Shown here one piece after another: positions 11,891 through 24,799 of a stretch of DNA of 64,000 nt (positions are counted from its first letter, which is position 1; each line of letters opens with the position of its first letter). Source of the DNA: Isoetes taiwanensis (taxonomy: Eukaryota; Streptophyta; Lycopodiopsida; Isoetales; Isoetaceae). The position numbers and the translations under genes were made by a program. The DNA lies in the NCBI GenBank assembly GCA_021234155.1, contig JAJEKV010000045.1, positions 6,929,105 through 6,993,104 of the forward strand. Direction: 5' to 3'. Under the pieces are notes generated by a model. The model searched no databases, had not been told where the DNA came from, and saw nothing but the letters and a program-made list of their open reading frames with translations.

Positions 11891-12429
11891 CCCTTGGGCG
11901 TAATGGAATAGGCCGAGTGAAAAACTTTGACATTGACACCTGGGTTACATTTTCTCGCATGGGTTGGTATACGGGAACTGCATAGCTTTGTTGCATGGAA
12001 AACCCTATAACCAGCTATTTTGAAGAACTGGGCCGATGGAACCTATTTATTATTTAATGTCATTTTGATTACGAAAGAAAGTAGTTTTGTGACACATCAT
12101 ACACATATCATCATGCATATAACCATATACACGGGAGCTAACTATGCTGAGATGTGAACGAATTGTTAAGATTTTAGCTTTCATCGGTGGTGTCCCTATT
12201 GAGGGAATTAGTTCCAACTATCCCAACTAGCATGTTTAGAGTAGTTGTCTAAAATTTTCACGTTACAATGCCAATACCGTTTGGTGGGCACCCTTGCCAT
12301 TGAGATTTCAAAGCTTTGTCGTACTCCCACGCCCTACTCCCTCCCAGCTTTGGTTCATTACGGGCAACTGACATAAAGATTTGTTGCTTGGGTATAAGTT
12401 AGACTACCCAGTAAGTTTGATTTTTTGTG

Positions 12430-14690
12430 AATATATTTCGTGTTAAGTGGATCTTATACGATAATGTCATAAAGAATTTGTTGGGTACTCGAGAAGTTAG
12501 ACTTATTAGTTTGATTTTTTGTGAAGATATATAATCGCTCATCCTATAAATGTCGCTCTAATACAACCATCGAAACATGGCATATTCCCAAGGACCTTAT
12601 ACGCGCGTCCAACCCAAAATTGAGATGGGGTCAAAACCCCGTCACCCCAAAGGTTGCATGAAAGTATTACGATTCAAGTCAAATGCATATCTCTGGACAT
12701 GCAACAAGCAACTAAACACATGCTTGCATATACGGTTAAAGCACCATGCCTCTTATGAAGCAATACTGCACTGGCCCCGTTTCGCACTACGGCTTTCACT
12801 ACGATTTCACAAAGCTGTGAGCAAGCTACTTGACTCCATTCCAGGATAACTAAGCTTCCCGGCTGACGCTTTGTTCGTCGCGCCCACAGGTACAAACGAA
12901 ACCGCTTATCCGCGACGCGGGGAGTTATACAAAACCAGATCCCGATGCTTAGCGCAAGCGAGAAGGAGCCTAAAATACCTGCAGCGTAAAGGCGAAGGGG
13001 CAAAACAAAACAAAGGAAAATGCATGTGGAAGAATGGGGATTTGAACCCGTTAAATCGGTACCAGTTTGATTGAATGAAGCCGACCCACCATGATTGCCA
13101 TTACACCAACACATGGGTGCAAAGAGCCGAGAATAGAGGAACAAAGAAAGAAATTGCATGCACATGCTTTTGGCTATAATTGAGAGGAAAGATCAAAATC
13201 TCCCCTTCCTGGAAAGAAGCGCGGTCACCGCGCCAGCACATCCGATTCTCCATGCATTGCCCCGTAGAATCACGTCGACCTCCAGAAATTAATCATATTT
13301 CTTTGTTTTGCCGGATTACCGACTCTAAGGTGATTTGTAGAAGGCGTCGGGTTGCCTCCAGAACCACGAATAACTCCGCCATGCCACGCTAGCAGCCCAA
13401 ATTCGACCTGCAGACCCCACTTTCCCTATCTGGATATAAACAAAATGTACGACTCGGTTGGCCAAAAATAGGCCTTCCCCAAAAAAAAACCAATACAATA
13501 TGGGCCATTTGCCAAATGACCGGTACATTGACCAAAATACCATTTTGAATGCGAATATGCACTTAACCTTACTTGAAATGTACATGTTGCGACTGACATT
13601 TTGGGAACCTAATTCGTTAATCAGTGGATCATAGTAAAATGTGAACATATTGTTTGACGTTCGGTTTATCCATTGTTGGTTGGGCTTCATTATTAACATG
13701 ATTCTATATTGGCATTTTTAATGCCTGATATCTATACCCACATTCCTTCTATATGAATTAGAGTAAGACTAACTTGGTTTGTGTGATGTGCGTTTCAATA
13801 TTTGAAATGGCTTTCCGTTGTATATAAATGATTTAGCATTCATGTAATGTATTATCATCTCTAAATGTAATTACCACCTTACGTTTGTAGTTATTGTTCA
13901 TATTCCCCGTTACCTCCCTGAATATGGTTGCAATCTTTATTTATACAAAGCAATTCTCCCGAATAGTTTGCAATCTTCCCCATTTTGCAAAGCTATTTCT
14001 GTATACTAGCTCCAAGTGCATAAAATCAGTATATGTGTTAAACATTTGAAAACTTAGTTCTCTTATGGAATTGGACATTACACCCTATGTAATTGGTACA
14101 AGTTTTGCTTTAACAATAGGACCTCAACTTTGAGTATAGAAAAGTAGAACCGACGCCATGGTCGTGACGAGCCCCCTTTATCAATATTTGTTTGAATAAT
14201 ATATAAGCTAATACAAGCTCTTCACATTTTAAAATGGTGCAGACTAAAATATAACACACAATTGATGGTCCTACTTATCCTTGATTTTCTAAGTAGATCT
14301 TCAAAAAAGTCTTAGGGGGTTGAGACCATTACTATTTCCTCTAACAGTATACAATGAAGAGATAAAACGAAAGAGATGTTTGCACTATGAAAAAGCTTAC
14401 ATTATATAGTCTTGAATTATGAGCCGCGAAGTATATTTACTCTGAGAAATGTAGAAGCGTCCAATTAAAATATACTATTGAGAGATAGACAAATGTGCCG
14501 GGCCGTTCAGATCAAACCCCTTCATAATTTTATAAGATAAGATTAAGTTGTTTGGTTTGGGACATGTTATAAGATAAGATACCAAAAAAACATTAATCTT
14601 AAAATGAACATGACAAACTTCATAGCAATAATAATTGGAATAACAATTGTATATTTAGGATTACCTTAATTGGATTATTTTCTTCAAAAC
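12430..14690. repeat. Unit 2 flank, including the shared 1.1-kb insertion and a tRNA-like SINE head
   Basis: The segment aligns with 1-2560, and without the insertion with 44930-46190. At about 13030-13110 the minus strand contains a box A-like TTGGTGTAATGGCAATCATG and an exact box B, GGTTCAAATCC, about 45 nt later. The flanking acceptor arms do not pair, so this is a tRNA-derived SINE head or relic, not a tRNA gene. The 163-codon minus-strand frame across 12674-13165 overlaps this and has no domain, so it is not called. Confidence 0.5.
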
Positions 14691-14696
14691 AATTAA

Positions 14697-15990
14697 TCAG
14701 CGGGGAAGAAGTGGGATCTTATTCTCAATTTTGAAGAAAGAAGTCCTTTTAAATCTTTCGACTAGGGCACTCACAATACACATTGTTGGGTATACTTCAT
14801 TAAAATGTAATCTTTGTATGGCATTCGGGTATACTTTGATGGGTTCTTTCATGGATAACTCCAGGTGGAACGTGTCAATGGTAGGATCAGAATGGGGGTG
14901 ACGAAGGGAGGCGATAGATACAGCGATATTTACTAGGGGTGCACTATACACGGTGAAGAACTCCTGCTTATATTGTCCATTTTGTTGCTTACGGTCAAGG
15001 CGGCATTAATTAGAACTTTCAAGTAGGTCGGAACTTATACGAGAAACTTGCTAATAATTTGGTCACCCATGTTTCACGACAGTACTTTTTGGGCCAGAAT
15101 CTCCGCATCGTGGCCGTCTTGCTACTGAAACCTCAACATCATGTAGGCTGAGGAGAGTGACGCATACTGTCGATTGTCATCCATCCCGGAAGTTAACCAT
15201 GTTTGGATTAGAACAATTGGGTATTGGATGGCGCATGAGCAATGTTCTTCCTCGGCGTTGCTCGCTTGCGCTCATCCAGCACGGACGCCGAGCTTGGGAA
15301 GTTCATTTCCCAAGGTAACAATCACTAAATAATTGGAACTTTTTGTTCCCTGGAGAAGGTGATTTGAGCCAGATCTTGCTTGTGCCAAATCGAGCTTGAT
15401 TGCTACACATGGTGTTGGGGTTTGTCCGGACCCGCTTGAATAGTCAACTTCGTTCTCCCACGACCACATTTGGGGCCGGTTGGGTGCATCTAGTGAAGCT
15501 TCTCCGAGGTATTCATCTTTGGGATTCTTACCAATAGGCGGACAGTTGATAATTGCTATATTGCGGCACCATGTACATTCTCATTAAAACAAGGAATTCC
15601 AATACCTTTTCATGACGCCTCCTCTATCTCCATCCCATGATTAGCCAGATGATCCAAAGCATATATGGAAGTAATCCAATATTAGAAGAAACCGCTAATA
15701 AAACATACCAGGCACATAGACATCCCTGCCCAGAGGTTGAGCAAGCATGGTGGGTCATGCATAATAGTGGGACTACTCATGTCGACAATGGGAATGCGTG
15801 TGGCATCCTGTGAGCATTAAAGTACTTTTATTTGGAACTATATTCATGCCACGCTCTACTAATGCTTTGATAAGCTTCGAGGCCAAAAGGATCGCAGCCT
15901 CCCATCCCTCTGATCAAACATTCATACCCTGATCACTGATCCCAATTAAAATTGTGATCTCATAGTCAACATTGTGCAGACTAGTATGGC
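14697..15990 (-). pseudogene. 2OGD pseudogene of unit 2, heavily eroded
   Basis: All four exons of the intact gene at 46240-47542 leave traces in the same order on the minus strand: the last exon near 14700-14960, exon 3 near 15060-15370, exon 2 near 15400-15660, and exon 1 near 15700-15990, with its IPIVDMSS region and the start-side CAACATTGTGCAGACTAG. Short insertions and deletions occur every few tens of bases, and the H-x-D region is not readable. It also keeps traces of the doubled N-terminal segment seen in the intact gene (two CTGATC-type blocks near 15915-15935), so that doubling predates the split from unit 5. Confidence 0.7.
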
Positions 15991-15999
15991 TAGCTAAGT

Positions 16000-16850
16000 T
16001 AGACTTAGAAGAGGCGTTGGTGAAAACGATGTGAAAGATGGGTTACAAACTAGGGACTTCGATTTGGTTTGTAGCAAAGATATCTTGTATACGATAAAAT
16101 AGTTCATGGTTTAAAATGTGGACGATCTGCGTGTTAAGACAACAAGGTTTGGCGCAGGCAGCTTTAACAAACTACGACAAAACGATGGGAAAATGGATGA
16201 CGCCAAAATTATTGCAACAACCAAGCCTTAAATTTACATGTGAGCCATTAAACTGAATATTAAATAAAAGTGAAGTGCCATTGAACGATCGAAATTGAAA
16301 CACTAATAATGATGATGATTTCGTTTCTAAGTCCAGATTCTTTTTTGGGGGCGGAGCGGGGTAGGGAGCGGAGGTTTTCGGTAGAGTTTTGCAATTGTTT
16401 TTGCATGTGTGATTTAATTTTAAGATTTAAAAGACATGGCCACAATAACGACAATTGCCTAAATCCATACTCCAGTGATTTACATCAGCCGATAAGCTAT
16501 CGCAGATAGTAACAGTGACAACACGTGTTCATACTATGCCCTACATGTTCTAATATTAAGGCCAGATTCATTTAGCTGGCCAGTGTTAGGTACTAAGCCC
16601 TCATATTCCTAATAGTGGGCCGGATGCATTGTAACCAATGACCACATGTGCATAGTCGCTATTCTAATATTAAGGCAGTTGATTGGCCGAAGATCCATGT
16701 GGGTACCGTACATGGTTATGCGTTAAGGTTTTGTTAGCGTCGGTAGATTAGAGGCATTGGAGTTACGTTGAAATTAAATTTGTTAAAGGTTTTTACAACC
16801 AAGCGTCGGCACAATTGCTGCGTCGACGCGGTACAGCGACTCGCGACTTC
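16000..16850. other. Spacer between 2OGD and NFD4 remnants, unit 2
   Basis: The segment is collinear with 47545-48820 but lacks the hAT-type MITE found there. It contains repeated TTCTAATATTAAGGCCAG-type words (for example near 16548). No gene is seen. It would have held the divergent promoters of both genes. Confidence 0.5.
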
Positions 16851-17560
16851 GGCCTTAGGCGAAAAAGCCTCTAATGTTGTGAAGAAAAAACCCGAAGAAA
16901 ACTGAAAAATCAGGCGTGCGGCATCAAATACGGGGATCATTACACCGGCCGGTTGGGCGACTCGGCGGTGATCAACAACGACGCGCTAAACATCGCGAAC
17001 TGCACAGGGCACCCTACTTGGAATATTTCCAACAATTACCCGAACTTACGCGGGATATACCCACAGAATATTCCAACAATTGTTACCAGGCGTGCTTAAT
17101 AGATAGCACATTCTTAGGTCATGAATATAGCATGTGTTAGATGCCTAGCCGATACTTACCTTCATACGATAAAATTTATAATAAGAATTGGTCAATGCTG
17201 GGTATGATTAATTGTTTTCCCTTTCACCGACATCATTGGTGGATCTAAGAGCAAAATCCTGCGACTTTGGGCGATTCAAAGCGGGGCCAAAAACTCAACG
17301 CCTTTATCATGTTCCAACCACTGCTTGTGATTTTGGTTTCCAAATGTCAAAATAGCTAGTGAAGTTGTTGCCTTGAGTTTGAGGAGTTTTGAGGCCATAC
17401 TTATGCATCTCATAATCTCCCAAAATTTTCTTGGATGCGCATGTGGTGATGATGCATCGAGATCCTCTCTATTCTAATATTTTTCTTGCTTTGTTATCTA
17501 ACATTTTTATTCTCTGAGGGTTGATGGTCTACAGACTCTGAAATTTGATGTGTGATCCTC
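16850..17560 (+). pseudogene. NFD4-like gene remnant (unit 2)
   Basis: About 16860-16945 matches codons for the cytoplasmic loop of the intact transporter (the PLISCEEK and GIKYGDHYT region, genomic 32634-32710). About 17160-17190 matches the last codons (AKFYKNVV-like), and the following 350 bp matches its 3' flank (GAGCAAAATCCTGC, AACCACTGCTTGTGATTTTGG). Most of the second transmembrane half is gone or replaced. The insert at about 16945-17110 is GC-richer, and its origin was not recognised. Confidence 0.65.
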
Positions 17561-19790
17561 CATTGGGTCCTTAACACACCTTTCGATGTTTTACGGATGG
17601 AGAAAAATCATGGCGAGAAAAATCCATAGCCTACGGCGGTCAATAAGCAGTTATATAACTAGTAGCGATTACCCGGCCGTTGTTGGCGATTAATAACCGA
17701 TACAAGTGGCGGCAAACATTTGATTTGTTGTCTAGCTTTCATTCTTGAGAGCGAATAATGATTTAGCCAGATAAGATTAGGTCATACATCAACATTAAAA
17801 TTATGGTGTTCTTGAATAACGAAGAAGTTAGCAATAAAATATTGTACAATTGTTATTGTATGCGTGGTACTGGAAATTGTAACATTCATTATATCAATTC
17901 CTTGCAATAGATTCAAATGGACATGTTAGTTCAACGTAGAGACATTGTTATTTTCAAAAGTTCGCAACATGGGCGCATATGGATTTGAGAAGGGCAACAA
18001 AAAATCTTGCCATAATAAAGCCGGAACATTTTTATTTCCAAAAGCCTGCAACGCGGATGGAATAAATGAAAGACAATGGAATTTTCACGTAATAAACCCG
18101 ATTGCTTTCTTGGATGTTCATCTATATATGTGGTATGTGGGCACTCCTATTTTATAAAATTGCGATGTTTTAGAAGCTCATCTGTATCTATTAAATGCAT
18201 GATGAAATTTCAACAAATTCAACAAATTAAGATGCATAGAAACTTTTATTTTGCAACAAAACCATATCTTTTTCATTATATCGATGACTTTGATTACCCA
18301 ACGGGTGGCACTACAACAATCTCCATGGTAATCTTCAAAATCCTCCCAAATGATATGTTGTGTGGGATCAAAGACATCAAAGGGCAAAGAGTAGTTATTT
18401 TGCATGTTTGCGAAAATGCACCACATAGGCGGATGAAATGATACTTGAAATGCTGCGTGTATGGTATTTGAGGCTTAAGCGGCGATAAAGTTACGTTATC
18501 TATATTACGCTTCTAGCATGTTTTAAGTATTATTACAAGCCCATTGACTAAAAGTGTAAAATGTGAGATGTCAGTGTAAGATAGACATATCGGTCGTTCT
18601 TCTTGTATTGCTTGCAGTTTGCTTTCGGCCCAAGAAATACAAGTCGAAACTCCTTCAACTTGGATAGGCAGGAAATAAAAATGAAGCTTTATTAAGCTTA
18701 ATGTATCTTCCAAATTATGCAAGCTTGTATCGAATCGTTAATTATCATGCCTACATTCCACTCATCACGAAGAACAATGATGCATACTTGATCTTCCAGA
18801 CCACGCTTCCTAGAGCAAATGACAAATATATAGAGTTATACTTTCCGGGTTTTAAGTTGAGCACATAAAAGGAGACGGGCTTTTCGGTTGCTTATGAAGA
18901 TAGTTTTTCTAGTTATTGTTTGAGGACATAGCATGATGGATAATAATATGCAAAGCAAACATCAAGGCAGAAAAAAAAATGCATGTAAAATGGCAAAGGC
19001 ATTCTTTGCACCGAACTTAATAACTAAGTCTTCTCTAAGCAAATATCAAAGCAAATATGCATGTAGAATGGGCATTTAATGCATAAAATTTCTAAGCAAA
19101 AACGCAAGCACAAGCACTGTTTCATTATATTTAGACTTTGCACTGGTCCATTTTGGTCTGAAATATACTATAATACATAGAAAAAAGTGGGAAAGGACTG
19201 GATGGTGACGAAAAGTTATACTCTAGGATCACGATAATGTGATGTCCATTAAAAGGGAACCCTAAAGTAAAATAACATTTTGATAATGTCCAAAACGTCC
19301 ACAATGTGAGACCCAACTTTACACCTCTTGACAGTTGGTTGAGTTCTTGCCAGAGCCTGCCCTATATAAAATATAATTCATCTTTAAGTAAGATCTCAAA
19401 ATGCGTTACTCTAACTATATATACACTCCGACAACATTGTGTGGCTCAAATTGCCCTCCTCCTCCAATCCCAAATTGAGGGCATGATGGATTCAACGTCT
19501 TTTACATATAAGCCATGTGCATGCATGGGAGGGGGTCTTTTCGATCCATTTTCGTACATATACGGTCGACAAAGGGTCCTTCTTCTAGTATTTTTTGCAT
19601 TAGCCTAGGTACTTTTTATTTGAAAGGGGTCAAAATTTGCTTCTAAAAATCCCTAAACCGGGGTTTCTTTGCCACCTTATCCATGCAGATGGCATATACA
19701 TGAGTGAATCTCGTTTGTTTTAGGGGACCTTTCTAGCAAGAGATGATCTCAGGCAAAGTCATTACCAAGTCATATAGTCACTAATCTGAT
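17560..19790. repeat. Non-coding duplicated segment, partner of 49230-51730
   Basis: Up to about 18500 the match to 49230-50180 is interrupted by many indels. From about 18500 on the match to 50260-51730 is nearly perfect, including the GTCGACA(A/G)AGGGTCCTTCTTCT motif. Open frames of 60-120 codons exist but are not convincingly conserved. The partner carries a 260-bp tandem duplication (50501-51020) that is single here. Confidence 0.6.
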
Positions 19791-19797
19791 CTTTTTT

Positions 19798-20240
19798 CAC
19801 ATCTTGGTCATGGCTGGAGCTTGTATGTTCGAATGCCTAGCCAACCCATATTCACCTTCCGCATAGCCAAATTTGACAAGAATGTGGTCAGATGCTCGTA
19901 GGTTTAATTGTTTTCCTTTTCTCGACATCATTGGTAGATCTAAGAGCAAAATCCTGCAGCTTTGGGCCGGATTCAACCAGGCTCAAACTCAACCTTTTAC
20001 TATATGATTTGCTCTGACACATGTAGAAGTATATTATATTGTTTGTTCCAACAACATTGTGATTTTGCTTTCCAAATGTCAAATAGCCTAGTGGAGTTGT
20101 TGCCGTGAGCTTTTGGGCCATATATATGCATCTCACGATCTCTAATTTTTTTGGATGCATGCCTCTGATGCATCTGAGATCCCTCTCTAATATCTTTTAT
20201 TGCTTTGTTATCTAACATTTTGATACTATATAGGCCTCTA
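19798..20240 (+). pseudogene. 3' end and 3' flank of an NFD4-like gene
   Basis: Starting at CTTGGTCATG the sequence matches the last 30 or so codons of the intact transporter (genomic 33265-33368; SGACMF...A-KF-KNVVRCS) and then its 3' flank (CATCATTGGTAGATCTAAGAGC onward). Stops and substitutions (for example GCCAACCC for GCCAGCGCC) break it. An almost identical copy lies at 51735-52180. No upstream coding part is attached. Confidence 0.7.
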
Positions 20241-20317
20241 CCGACTTTGAGACTATGCTTATTAGAATAATCATAGCCTCTCTCGGTCTAATAAACAGTT
20301 ATATAATGGTAGCAAAA

Positions 20318-20480
20318 GAATAGAATAGAATAGAATAGTTTTTTTAACGTCCACGGAGACCAATAGGTCATGGGACCCATACAATGGGCTAGTACAATCA
20401 TTACTACTAGGATTAAAAAAACCCCTGCCTCGAAAGGTTTTCAAGGGAAAAACCTTTGCAATAATGATGATGCTAGATAA
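20318..20480. mobile_element. About 160-bp SINE-like insertion with a stem-loop core
   Basis: It is absent from the near-identical partner (around 52258), so it is a real insertion in this copy. It begins with AATAG repeats, which are tail-like if read on the minus strand, and ends near GATAAGCAGA. It contains a core GGATTAAAAAAACCCC...GGTTTTCAAGGGAAAAACC flanked by arms that pair (ATCATTA / TAATGAT). A related core with different arms lies at 53088-53175. Confidence 0.5.
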
Positions 20481-20559
20481 GCAGAGATAATGATGAGATA
20501 AATTTATATATAAGATGGTTACATCATATATCTATTCCAGAGGACACTAGTCATGGATT

Positions 20560-21260
20560 GGACATGACTCCTAGGGACACCGAAATGACACGTCAGCATC
20601 CAAAGCTGACTAAGTACTCTGTTACATTAACATCCACAATTAGCTTGGATGCAATAACCTTTTCCTATATCCAAGATTCTCATAAGTTCTCGACCTCTCT
20701 GAAACGTTTCACAAAATGGAGCTTGTTAGGATATCCGCTATCACCTGTTCTTGTATAGAATAAAGCCTAGTTTCTATGGGCTCTATTCTACATGATATTT
20801 TGCTGAAGATGCTAAATCAACTGCACTATTATTTATATCACAAAATATGACAGTTACTTCCACTTACTCTAGTATGATTCCTGCCAAACAACTGGCGTAG
20901 CCAGATAGCTTTTTGAGCGGCTGCGCATGTTGCAATATACTCGGCTTCAGCCACAATTGGTTGTCTCTTGCTTTTCCATGAAATCATGCATTCACTAAGC
21001 ATGAAAAGGAAACCATTGGTTAATTCCCTTGTGCCAATCTCTCTCGCTCAGTCGGGATCTATATATCAACTAACTGAAAATGTTTTGGATCTACTTTATG
21101 ATATACCAAAACAGAAATCTTTGTGCCTTGCACCATATCTCATAATCCGTTTAATTGCAGTCCAATGGTGCGTCCCCGGATTGTCCATGATATGACAAAT
21201 CTGCTCTTGTATAGCTAATCATACACCCTATTACATGGCGATATCTTGGGCGATATAGAA
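20560..21260 (-). pseudogene. Copia RT/RNase H remnant
   Basis: On the minus strand, about 21190-21240 reads IGCMISYTRADLSYH, related to the RPDI(A/S)YAV block near the end of copia reverse transcriptase. About 20830-20990 reads ISWKSKRQPIVA, then AEAEYIATCAAAQKAIWLRQL, the copia RNase H motif. About 20770-20820 gives the DLASSAKYHVE segment that follows. Stops between these blocks and loss of the LSSTE residues show decay. The near-identical partner (52320-54060) keeps SSTEAEYIATCAAAQ intact but has a 1-kb insertion. Confidence 0.75.
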
Positions 21261-21489
21261 ATTCTTGCATCTCAAACTGCTCATCCTCAATAATTATAGC
21301 CACGTCTGCAGTAAGCTTTATAGTAACGTCCCTATAAGCTTTATAGCCATGTCCGCCTCCTCCTTCTAAACATTGACCAAGGTCCATCCCTTTTGTTAGC
21401 TTTATCATATCAGTATTGTTTGAATGATACGTAACATACAATTGATGATCACTTATCACCTGATTTTCTAAATAGACCTTTAAAAAGTA

Positions 21490-22402
21490 GGAAAAATTCT
21501 AAAATTACCCTTATATCTTAATATAATTATGAAATTACCCCTGTATTTACAAAAATTATCAAAATACCCCTTTTTTTTTTTTGGAAAATTCTAAAATTAC
21601 CCTTATATCTTAATATAATTATGAAATTACCCCTGTATTTAAACGGCTACTCCATTTCGCGCCAGAAGCAGACTGCTCTAAATCCGATTCTTCTTCTTGT
21701 CTCACCAAAGCATCATGACCTTAATCTGGAAGCAAGCCGGTAAACATGATCTGGAAGGAATTCGTTGGAGTTTATGCTTGGAAGCCCTCTGAATCTAGAA
21801 GGAATTTGTTGAAGATTTGCATGCTTGGAAACCTTTTCCTGTAAGTGATTTGCATGTTTGGTTTTGAAAGAAACAGGATTACAGTAGCCGAAATTGGACC
21901 CAATGGCGCAGTTAGAAAAAAATTTGCAATTCGAATTTTCTAGCTTATGCTGCAAAATTTTTAAATTGGCCTGGAAAATCGAATTGTCTTTCAGCCAGAT
22001 TGTAGTTGGCCGAATGGATATATGAACCTGAGCAATTGGGTCATGCAAGTACCTGTGCAAAACTAGCCAGGTCATGTATCGATGTAGTCATCGGTTTTTG
22101 TTTCGTCTCTGGTTTTTTGTCTCTGGTTTTTGTTTCGTCTCTGGTTTTTTGTTTCTTTGTTTCGTCTCCGGTTTTTGTTTCGTTTCGGATATGGAAAAGC
22201 AAAAACTAACTAGCCTGGCACTTTTTCTGATCGTTTATATGCTTACTGGCTTTCTCAGCAGATCCAAAGACACAGAACGATGTGGAAAATCCTGTCTTCG
22301 TATTTAGTTGTGTGAGACGTAAGGGCATTTTAACAATTCAAATAAATACAAGGGTATATTGATAATTTCTAGGAAATATAGGGGTAATTTTAGAAATTTC
22401 CC
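21490..22402. mobile_element. MULE-type non-autonomous DNA transposon
   Basis: The element is flanked by a perfect 9-bp target-site duplication, TAAAAAGTA (21481-21489 and 22403-22411), the length typical of Mutator-like elements. The partner copy has a single AAAAAGTATTAG near 54253, so this is the filled site. Termini are inverted repeats of about 21 bp matching at 19 positions (left GGAAAAATTC..., right complement GGGAAATTTC..., both running into TAAAATTACCC). The left end is internally duplicated: the first 55 bp recur at about 21582-21640. The centre holds TTTTGTTTCGTCTCTGG-type repeats (22095-22190). No transposase domain is recognisable in the small frames. Confidence 0.85.
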
Positions 22403-23707
22403 TAAAAAGTATTAGGGGATTTGACATCAATTACGTAATAGTGTTGAAGCTCTCTAGCAATGTATAACAATGAAGACAAAACGAAAAGAGATGTTGCACT
22501 ATGGAAAAAGGTACAGTATATAGTGAAGTAGACATAAAGTGTAAAAGATTCACACAAAACTGCAGGAGCATCCAATTAAAATATACTCATCCTATTGAGA
22601 TAGGCAAATCAATCTTGGGCCATTGGATCGGACACATACAATAATTCGATAAGATAGGATTGGGTCATTTTGGTTCGTGCCAGACACAAACAAGAATTTT
22701 ATAAGATAAGATATCCTGAAAAAACGTTAATCTTAAAATGAATATGACAAGCTTCACAGCAATAATAATAATTGAATTAATTAATGAACATAATTATCCT
22801 TCCCCGGGCCAAGCTTTAATATTGGAACACTTGGCTTATTTTCCTTCCAAACAATTAATCAACTGGGATGAAATTAGAATCTTATTCTCAATTTCGAAAG
22901 AGTCCTCTTAAAATCTTTCGACTAAGGCACTCACTTTTAATACATATTCTTTCCTGCAAAATGTAATCCTTGTATGGCATTATGGATAAGCTCCGGATTG
23001 GGAGCAATGTCGATGGTAGGATCAGGAAATGGGCTGACGAAGGAGGCGATAGATACGCGATATTTTCTAGGATGCACCATCACACGGTGAAGAATCCTCT
23101 TATTGTCCATTAATGAGCTTCTGCATGGTCAAATTGATATCAATTAGAACTCAAGTAGGATTAGAGTTTATTATACGAAAACTTGCTTCAATTTGGTCAC
23201 CCATGTTCACCACAAATGTACCCTTCTTGGGTAGAATCTCATGCCAGTGACCATCTTGCTTTACTTTGGATGAGGAGAGTGACACCATCACTATTGGTGT
23301 GACCATCCATCCCGAGTGTTATGTTTGGATTAGGGGATGGTGGGTAGTAGTTGGCCTGCATGAGTAAGCATGTTATGTCGTAAGCATCCAAGTCCTTTGG
23401 ACATGAGCTTGAGGAGTTCATTTTCCAGGGATAGCAATCCATTCACGTAATTGGAGATGTGTTCCTTGTAGAACGATGGTGAGTCAAGAGGAGTCCAAGA
23501 GCTTTTCTTGTGACAAATATGCCAATCTAGTCGCTTGTCCAAAAATGGTGTCATGCTAGTGCAATAGCAGATTGGATCAAACAATTGCTCTGTCCACAAC
23601 TTCATCTTCATCTCATCTGGGAACCTAAAGAATTCCAATACACTTTTTATGACACTCGCTATCTCCACCCCATGATTAGCCAACTGAAAGATCAAAGCAT
23701 GAGTAAT

Positions 23708-24514
<807 letters not shown>

Positions 24515-24799
24515 TGAGTAACCAATATTAGAAAAATATATATGTAAAAGCTTTACAAAACATACATAGAACATCCCTGAGGTTGAGCAAGCATAGTGGA
24601 GGTCATGCATAATAGTGGGACTACTGGTATTGACAATGGGAATTTCTGCAATCCCAATGGCATGCTCGTGAGGCATTAAGTACTTTGCTGGAACTATATT
24701 CATGCCATGCTCTATTAATGCTTTGATCCCATGCCATGCTCTATTAATGCTTTGATCCCTTTGAACTGTGAGGCCAAAGGATCGTAAGCCTCATCTTCA

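Noticed and set aside
13020-13115. Possible tRNA gene on the minus strand
   Set aside because: Box A and an exact box B are present, but the acceptor arms do not pair, so it is a tRNA-derived repeat.
12674-13165. 163-codon minus-strand open frame
   Set aside because: It overlaps the tRNA-like SINE head, is not preserved in the sister copy at 250-720, and has no recognisable motif.
20318-20480. Hammerhead ribozyme/retrozyme
   Set aside because: The stem-loop lacks the CTGATGA and GAAA core arrangement needed for a hammerhead.
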